Origin: Candidatus Onthomorpha intestinigallinarum
Lineage (GTDB): Bacteria > Bacteroidota > Bacteroidia > Bacteroidales > P3
Assembly (NCBI GenBank): GCA_019114015.1
Contig: DXGG01000006.1
Coordinates: forward strand, 1 to 13,476
Length of the DNA: 13,476 nucleotides
Reading direction: 5' to 3'
In this document: piece by piece, positions 9,245 to 13,476 of the stretch
Position numbering within the stretch: the first letter of the stretch is position 1
Layout of the letters: each line of letters starts with the position of its first letter
The notes under the pieces: model-generated
Database searches by the model: none
Told to the model about the DNA's origin: nothing
What the model saw: only the letters and a program-made list of their open reading frames with translations
Position numbers and translations under genes: made by a program

Positions 9245-9265
9245 TCTCTTATACAAAAGAGACAA
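9242..9265 (+). promoter_or_regulatory. 9-bp perfect inverted repeat at the predicted transcript start
   Basis: TTGTCTCTT (9242-9250) and AAGAGACAA (9257-9265) are exact reverse complements with a 6-base spacer. The left arm shares its first three bases with the end of the -7 element, so the repeat covers the likely transcription start. It could be an operator for a dimeric repressor or a hairpin at the 5' end of the mRNA. It is not followed by a T-run, so it is not an intrinsic terminator. Confidence 0.5.
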
Positions 9266-9276
9266 TTCAAAGCGTT

Positions 9277-10098
9277 ATGAGAATCAGATTAGTTTTTTTA
9301 ATTGTAGCATTATCATTAAACATTGCAAACATCATGGCACAGGAAAAAATCAAACAGACGGCAGGACGCGATCAGCTCGGCGGATTTGCTCCTAAATTCG
9401 CGGAATTAAACGATGACGTCCTTTTCGGAGAGGTATGGAGCCGCACAGACAAGCTCGGCTTAAGAGACCGCAGCATTGTAACCATAACCTCGCTGATAAG
9501 TCAGGGAATTACGGACAATTCACTTATTTACCATCTCCAGAGTGCGAAACAAAACGGTGTAACCCGCACAGAAATAGCGGAAATACTTACGCATATAGGC
9601 TTCTATGCAGGATGGCCAAAGGCTTGGGCCGCATTCCGAATGGCAAAGGATGTATGGGCCGAAGACGATAAGGACAATGATGCAAAAAGCCAGTTTCAGC
9701 GTGAAATGATTTTTCCGATAGGTGAACTGAACAGCGGATATGCAGACTATTTTTCGGGCAACAGTTATCTGGCAGCGATATCCCAAAGTCAGGTGACGAT
9801 ATATAACGTTACGTTTGAACCCTCTTGCAGAAACAACTGGCACATACACCGCGCGGACAAAGGCGGCGGACAAATGCTTATAGGCGTTGCAGGAAGAGGA
9901 TGGTATCAGCAGGAAGGGCAACCTGCAGTAGAAATCCTTCCGGGAACAGTCATACACATCCCTGCCAATGTAAAGCACTGGCACGGTGCAGCCTCCGACA
10001 GCTGGTTCTCTCACCTTGCATTCGAGATAGAGGGCGAAAACACCTCCAATCAATGGCTTGAACCTGTTTCGAAGGAAGAATACGACCGTCTGAAATAA
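9277..10098 (+). CDS. Exported CMD-like domain fused to a C-terminal cupin
   Basis: A 273-residue protein with a signal peptide (MRIRLVFLIVALSLNIANIMA, likely cut before Gln22), so probably periplasmic. Residues about 35-130 resemble the carboxymuconolactone decarboxylase (CMD/AhpD) fold: LRDRSIVTITSLISQG at 62-77, YHLQSAKQNGVTRTEIAEIL at 85-104 with the conserved His87, and FYAGWPKAWAAF. This domain has no cysteine, so the CXXC peroxidase chemistry of AhpD is excluded. Residues about 165-250 form a cupin with WHIH (His189, His191), Gln199 where many cupins have Glu, LPGTVIHIPANVKHWH and His234, a plausible metal site. The ATG at 9277 gives the signal peptide; longer readings back to 9097 would cross the promoter. 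Fusions of this type are known and usually annotated only by domain; the substrate is unknown. It faces the alpha/beta hydrolase gene and may form a module with it. Confidence 0.88.
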   Translation: MRIRLVFLIVALSLNIANIMAQEKIKQTAGRDQLGGFAPKFAELNDDVLFGEVWSRTDKLGLRDRSIVTITSLISQGITDNSLIYHLQSAKQNGVTRTEIAEILTHIGFYAGWPKAWAAFRMAKDVWAEDDKDNDAKSQFQREMIFPIGELNSGYADYFSGNSYLAAISQSQVTIYNVTFEPSCRNNWHIHRADKGGGQMLIGVAGRGWYQQEGQPAVEILPGTVIHIPANVKHWHGAASDSWFSHLAFEIEGENTSNQWLEPVSKEEYDRLK

Positions 10099-10128
10099 CG
10101 GAAAAACAAATACATAAATCTGACAAAC

Positions 10129-10168
10129 AAAAAAGAAGAGAGACTTAAACAAATCCCTCTTCTTTTTT
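10129..10168. terminator. Bidirectional terminator between the CMD-cupin and hydrolase genes
   Basis: AAAAAAGAAGAG (10129-10140) and CTCTTCTTTTTT (10157-10168) form a perfect 12-bp stem around a 16-base loop. The T-run continues to 10170 on the plus strand, and on the minus strand the complement of the left A-run gives T residues. It lies between two convergent genes, so it can end both transcripts. Confidence 0.8.
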
Positions 10169-10189
10169 TTACACTAATAAGATTAACCC

Positions 10190-11275
10190 TTACTTCATAT
10201 ATTCCCTGAAGAAACGTTCAATCCTGTCAAAAGGTATGACATCCATATTGTCGTACAAATCGATATGATTTGCTCCCGGCAAGACAAGCAAGTGTTTGTT
10301 GTCTCCTTTCAGTTTCTTGAAAGCATCCTCACTGAAATAGCGTGAGTGAGCCTTTTCCCCGTGAATCATCAACACGGCACTGCGTATTTCATCGCTGTAT
10401 GCGAGCAAAGGCATATTGATGAAGGAAAGCGAGGATGTCCTGTTCCATCCACCGTTGGAATTTAGAGAACGCTTGTGATAACCTCTCGGGGTCTTGTAAT
10501 AGGCATGATAATCCCTGACAAACTGAGGAGCATCCGACGGGAGAGGATCGACCACACCGCCTGCCAAAGCGTAAGTACCCTTTGCATAATCCTCACTGCG
10601 CTGGGCATTCAACTCCTTGCGCAATTCGTAACGCGCATCCTCATCCATGGCATCAAAATAACCATTGGCGTTGACACGGCTCATGTCATACATCGTGCTG
10701 GTTACTGTAGCCTTGATGCGGGTGTCAACAGCCGCGGCATTGAGTGCAAAACCGCCCCAGCCGCATATGCCTATTATGCCTATGCGTTCACTGTCCACAT
10801 CCGAACGGGAACATAGATAGTCAACGGCTGCACAAAAATCCTCTGTGTTTATGTCCGGTGAAGCCACAAAACGCGGTTCTCCTCCGCTTTCACCCGTAAA
10901 CGAAGGGTCAAAGGCAATGGTCAAAAAACCACGCTCGGCAAGAGTTTGTGCATACAAACCGGAGGATTGCTCCTTGACAGCTCCGAAAGGACCGCATACA
11001 GCCAAAGCTGGCAATGGTCCGTCCGCATCCTTGGGAACATACAAATCCGCAACAAGAGTGATGCCATAACGGTTGTGAAAACTAACCTTGGAATGAAACA
11101 CCTTGTCGCTTTCGGGAAATACCTTGTCCCATTCTTTCGTAACATTCAATTCCTTATCCATAACACTTTTCGTTTTGTTTGATTGTTCAACCATCATTTC
11201 TCCGTTTATACATGCAGTGCCCTGCATACACATGCAACTAAACGCAATGCACATGTTTAAAGCTATTCTGTTCAT
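10190..11275 (-). CDS. Alpha/beta hydrolase, dienelactone-hydrolase-like, with Cys nucleophile motif
   Basis: A 361-residue alpha/beta hydrolase. The nucleophile elbow reads GICGWGG (169-175), placing Cys171 where most members have Ser, as in dienelactone hydrolases. His337 in GANHIDLYD is the likely catalytic His, and Glu307 (HGEKAHS) a candidate acid. The CGPFGAVKEQSSGLYAQ segment (94-110) probably forms the oxyanion hole. The N-terminus (MNRIALNMCIAFSCMCMQGTAC) looks like a signal peptide; Cys22 follows GTA, a poor lipobox, so secretion as a lipoprotein is only possible. If translation began instead at Met39 (11161) the protein would be cytoplasmic. The AraC gene diverges from it 152 bases away, suggesting regulation. 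The substrate is unknown; an ester or lactone is the family expectation. Confidence 0.88.
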   Translation of the reverse strand: MNRIALNMCIAFSCMCMQGTACINGEMMVEQSNKTKSVMDKELNVTKEWDKVFPESDKVFHSKVSFHNRYGITLVADLYVPKDADGPLPALAVCGPFGAVKEQSSGLYAQTLAERGFLTIAFDPSFTGESGGEPRFVASPDINTEDFCAAVDYLCSRSDVDSERIGIIGICGWGGFALNAAAVDTRIKATVTSTMYDMSRVNANGYFDAMDEDARYELRKELNAQRSEDYAKGTYALAGGVVDPLPSDAPQFVRDYHAYYKTPRGYHKRSLNSNGGWNRTSSLSFINMPLLAYSDEIRSAVLMIHGEKAHSRYFSEDAFKKLKGDNKHLLVLPGANHIDLYDNMDVIPFDRIERFFREYMK

Positions 11276-11291
11276 CCTACAATATTTTTTA

Positions 11292-11299
11292 CAAAATTA
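11292..11299 (-). promoter_or_regulatory. -7 promoter element of the alpha/beta hydrolase gene
   Basis: On the minus strand TAATTTTG matches TAnnTTTG, 16 bases before the ATG at 11275, which would give a very short leader. No clear -33 box is seen, consistent with activator-dependent expression (inference). Confidence 0.5.
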
Positions 11300-11355
11300 C
11301 ATGTGTCGATATTACAATCCGATAGATAAATTACAGTTGTTTTTACCATTATTAC
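11296..11355 (+). repeat. Four ATTAC direct repeats in the hydrolase-araC intergenic region
   Basis: ATTAC occurs at 11296-11300, 11311-11315, 11330-11334 and 11351-11355, three of them followed by A. Start-to-start distances are 15, 19 and 21 bases. The first overlaps the -7 element of the hydrolase gene. AraC proteins often bind tandem half-sites, so these are candidate sites, but the region is AT-rich and chance is possible. Confidence 0.3.
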
Positions 11356-11376
11356 GGAAATATACCTACATATTCC

Positions 11377-11407
11377 ATTGCAGAAAAAAGGAAATTGATT
11401 ACCTTTG
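11377..11407 (+). promoter_or_regulatory. Promoter of the AraC-family regulator gene
   Basis: The -7 element TACCTTTG (11400-11407) is an exact consensus match. ATTG at 11377-11380 lies 19 bases upstream, the right place for a -33 TTTG box. The ATG at 11428 follows 20 bases after the -7 element, which also shows why the in-frame TTG at 11395 is not the start. Confidence 0.7.
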
Positions 11408-11427
11408 TCCTCAAACACAAAGGAAAA

Positions 11428-12354
11428 ATGAACGACGTACTCGACTTGGTCAGCGTGGAACAGTACAACAGGCTTTTCGGTCTTGACACCTTGCATCCCC
11501 TAATAAGCGTGATAGATTTGAACACTGCCACAAAAAGAGCGGACTATACCTGTTGGCAATACGGCATTTACGCCGTTTATCTGAAAATGGAAAAGCAATG
11601 CGACATAATGTACGGACGCACGCCCTATGACTATCAGGAGGGAACAATCGTATGTTTCGCTCCGGGACAGTCAACGGAAATAAACCTCAAAAACAACAGG
11701 ACAAGACAAAACGTCCTCGGCGTGCTTTTTCATCCCGATTTTATCAAGGGCACTTCGCTCAACAGAACAATAGGACGATATTCCTTCTTTTCATACAAGG
11801 TAAACGAAGCATTGCATTTGTCGGCAGAGGAACGGGACACTGTGATAGACTGCATGAGGATTATGCAGAAAGAACTAAAGTACGGTACGGACAAACACAG
11901 CAAGACACTGTTGGCAAACAATCTTGAACTGCTTCTCAATTACTGCATGAGATTCTACGAACGTCAGTTTGCAACACGTACAAACGTCTCAAACGGCATA
12001 ATGGATAAATTCGACAACATATTGAATGCTTACTTCGACGGTCATGCGGCTGAAGCCAACGGACTTCCTTCGGTAAAATACTTCGCCGACAAGCTTTGTC
12101 TGTCGTCCAACTACTTCGGAGACCTGCTCAAAAAGATGACAGGCAAAAGTCCGAAAGAATACATCAACGACAAAGTGATAGAAACGGCCAAGGAAAAAAT
12201 GTCAGTCACCGAAGAAAGCATATCGCAAATAGCCTATTCGCTCGGATTCAACTATCCCCAGCACTTCTGCCGAATGTTCAAGGAACATGTAGGCTGTACT
12301 CCAGGACAGTACCGTACCAATTTACGCTCAGGTGTCGGCTGTGCCGCAAACTGA
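11428..12354 (+). CDS. AraC-family transcriptional regulator
   Basis: A 308-residue DNA-binding protein. The C-terminal 100 residues hold two helix-turn-helix motifs: SVKYFADKLCLSSNYFGDLLKK at about 215-236 and SISQIAYSLGFNYPQHFCRMFKEH at about 264-287. The typical closing motif VGCTPGQYR is at about 288-296. Residues about 25-110 look like a cupin-type effector-sensing domain, with the FAPGQSTEI stretch common in Bacteroidota members. The ATG at 11428 is preceded by AGGA. It diverges from the hydrolase gene and lies near the CMD-cupin gene, so these are its probable targets (inference from position). The effector is unknown. Its 3' end overlaps the opposite-strand DUF1848 gene by 27 bases. 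Confidence 0.94.
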   Translation: MNDVLDLVSVEQYNRLFGLDTLHPLISVIDLNTATKRADYTCWQYGIYAVYLKMEKQCDIMYGRTPYDYQEGTIVCFAPGQSTEINLKNNRTRQNVLGVLFHPDFIKGTSLNRTIGRYSFFSYKVNEALHLSAEERDTVIDCMRIMQKELKYGTDKHSKTLLANNLELLLNYCMRFYERQFATRTNVSNGIMDKFDNILNAYFDGHAAEANGLPSVKYFADKLCLSSNYFGDLLKKMTGKSPKEYINDKVIETAKEKMSVTEESISQIAYSLGFNYPQHFCRMFKEHVGCTPGQYRTNLRSGVGCAAN

Positions 12355-13254
12355 ACGCATAGTGCGGTCCGAAACCCTGTCTTTTTCTTCTACGCACCCT
12401 ATAAGCAGAGGTGAGGCGGGATTATGCAATTCAAACCGTCTTGTCGCCTTTTCTCCGTCCGCATTGGCATAACAATACACGCAAGCATGCGGACAAGTGT
12501 CGTACTCGCCTATATCCACGCTTTGTATGCATCCGCACTCCCTGCGCTGGTTTCGGTCCTTTGAAGCACAAACCTTTTTACCCAAAAGCTCCCCTATCAG
12601 TTGCCCGTCTATGCAACTGCCGTGAGCAATGCCCACGGCCTCCAAATCTGCGGCTTCGGCACATGACCGGACTCTCATGCCACAAGTCCCGGCAACAGAT
12701 ACGAATCCTTTGGCAAGGTGTAGCATATCATCCATGCACATATCCTTGTATGCGATATTACTCATGTTGCGTTGTGTCTTATTGTACATGTCAATAAAAC
12801 TTATGATGCATGTATCGGTATATCCTTCCAGTTGCCGGGCCAGATGAGCAAAACAATCCACATGATATTCCCTCGAAAAGACATCTGTCAATATCACAGG
12901 GTCGTATCTCCAAATGACACGCCTTGCCCCTATCATGTCCGAAAGTCTTTTGAACGTTTCCACAACATCCGCCTTGCAAGGCACATTGCGTTCAATAAGA
13001 GAATCGTATGGGTTGAGTGTGAATTGGAAATAATACATATATTCTTTCAGACGGTCCAAACGAGACAACATCGGCAAAGGGTTTTTGCTCCAGAATACAA
13101 TGCAGTCCACAAACTCGGGTAAAAGCACAATCCTGCTTATACTACGCCTGTCAAAAGGATTCCTTACGCAGACAAAACCTGCCTCTATTCTGTTGAAAAA
13201 CCAATCGGAAAAGAAAGCAGGTATGTCTGTCCGTCTGCTTACGCTTAGAATCAT
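12328..13254 (-). CDS. DUF1848-family protein with C-terminal Fe-S-type cysteine cluster
   Basis: A 308-residue protein matching the DUF1848 family: MILSVSRRTDIPAFFSDWF at the N-terminus, DCIVFWSKNPLPML at about 50-63, RRVIWRYDPVILTD at about 111-124, CIISFIDMY at about 149-157, and the closing block DRNQRRECGC-DIGEYDTCPHACVYCYAN at about 233-264. The cysteines are Cys240, Cys242, Cys254, Cys258 and Cys261; the last three form CX3CX2C, the spacing used by radical SAM enzymes to hold a [4Fe-4S] cluster, here at the C-terminus rather than the usual N-terminal position. The family's function is not established to my knowledge. The ATG at 13254 gives the family's usual start. It follows the T9SS protein gene by 15 bases, so the two may share a transcript. 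The last 27 bases overlap the AraC gene. Confidence 0.88.
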   Translation of the reverse strand: MILSVSRRTDIPAFFSDWFFNRIEAGFVCVRNPFDRRSISRIVLLPEFVDCIVFWSKNPLPMLSRLDRLKEYMYYFQFTLNPYDSLIERNVPCKADVVETFKRLSDMIGARRVIWRYDPVILTDVFSREYHVDCFAHLARQLEGYTDTCIISFIDMYNKTQRNMSNIAYKDMCMDDMLHLAKGFVSVAGTCGMRVRSCAEAADLEAVGIAHGSCIDGQLIGELLGKKVCASKDRNQRRECGCIQSVDIGEYDTCPHACVYCYANADGEKATRRFELHNPASPLLIGCVEEKDRVSDRTMRSVCGTADT

Positions 13255-13269
13255 AGTGTTTTTTAAATT

Positions 13270-13476
13270 CTACCGCTTGACAACCTTTTTCTTTACGGAA
13301 CCTCTATCTGTGTTTATGTTGACTATGTAAACACCGTCCGTCAAAAAGCTTATGTCCAAACTGTAAACATTGCCTCCAATCTTTTCTGCCTTTATCAACC
13401 TGCCCTGAATGTCCATAAGCTCTATGTCGATTATCTTGTAATCGCTCCTTATTTCGCATTTGCCATCTGTCGGATT
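13270..13476 (-). CDS. C-terminal end of a T9SS-secreted protein (type A sorting domain), 5' end outside window
   Basis: Reading the minus strand from the window edge gives 68 residues and a TAG stop. The pattern is that of a T9SS type A sorting domain: it opens NPTDGKCEI, continues IIDIELMDIQGRLI, DISFLTDGVYIVNI, and ends SVKKKVVKR. Such domains direct export across the outer membrane by the type IX system and are removed or modified on the surface. The body of the protein lies beyond 13476, so its function cannot be said. No start codon is in the window. The DUF1848 gene follows 15 bases downstream. Confidence 0.88.
   Translation of the reverse strand, partial: NPTDGKCEIRSDYKIIDIELMDIQGRLIKAEKIGGNVYSLDISFLTDGVYIVNINTDRGSVKKKVVKR

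Noticed and set aside
9243..9255. Thirteen bases identical to part of the Tn5 mosaic end used in sequencing adapters
   Set aside because: The match is TGTCTCTTATACA only. It lies within a perfect inverted repeat and a plausible promoter, with no further adapter sequence, so I read it as chance, not as adapter remnant or transposon end.
9097..9276. 60-residue N-terminal extension of the CMD-cupin protein
   Set aside because: It would need a TTG start, would put the -7 element and the 9-bp repeat inside the coding sequence, and would bury the signal peptide.

Overview
The window reads as ordinary chromosomal DNA from a member of the Bacteroidota, most likely order Bacteroidales. Four lines of evidence support this. 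(i) Several intergenic regions carry the phylum's -7 promoter element TAnnTTTG. (ii) A DUF4293-type small membrane protein is present. (iii) The right edge holds the end of a type IX secretion (T9SS) type A sorting domain, a system confined to this phylum. (iv) Shine-Dalgarno sequences are mostly weak and A-rich, and Ile codon ATA is common. I cannot name a genus from the sequence alone.

Layout from left to right. Positions 51-3578 (+) hold a tight three-gene unit with overlapping ends: a SulP-family anion transporter with a STAS domain, a FecCD/BtuC-type ABC permease and its FecE/BtuD-type ATPase. No substrate-binding protein is in the window. Positions 3577-3700 hold three hairpins separating this operon from genes on the opposite strand. 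Positions 3704-6211 (-) hold groES, groEL and then the DUF4293 membrane protein, with a hairpin between the last two. Positions 6347-6377 hold a clear terminator for valS (6409-9039, -), so groES must have its own promoter, and the short region in front of it holds inverted repeats that look like an operator. Positions 9277-10098 (+) hold an exported protein joining a carboxymuconolactone decarboxylase-like (CMD) domain to a cupin. A bidirectional terminator follows, then a convergent alpha/beta hydrolase with a cysteine nucleophile motif (10190-11275, -). Diverging from that is an AraC-family regulator (11428-12354, +). The AraC gene runs 27 bp tail to tail into a DUF1848 gene (12328-13254, -). 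That gene lies 15 bp downstream of the end of a T9SS-secreted protein (13270 to the window edge, -).

How the genes fit together. The left operon is solute uptake: an anion/bicarbonate/sulfate-type carrier beside an iron-siderophore, heme or cobamide ABC importer core. The middle is housekeeping: the GroEL/ES chaperonin and valyl-tRNA synthetase. The CMD-cupin, hydrolase and AraC trio looks like a small inducible accessory module, probably acting in the periplasm on a small molecule; the substrate is unknown. The DUF1848 protein has an uncharacterised function and carries a C-terminal cysteine cluster including CX3CX2C, which suggests an Fe-S protein. I found no CRISPR array, tRNA, rRNA, insertion sequence or phage gene. 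The most open questions are the CMD-cupin/hydrolase/AraC module and the DUF1848 protein; neither can be called a new system from sequence alone. No gene-free stretch exceeds 300 bases.
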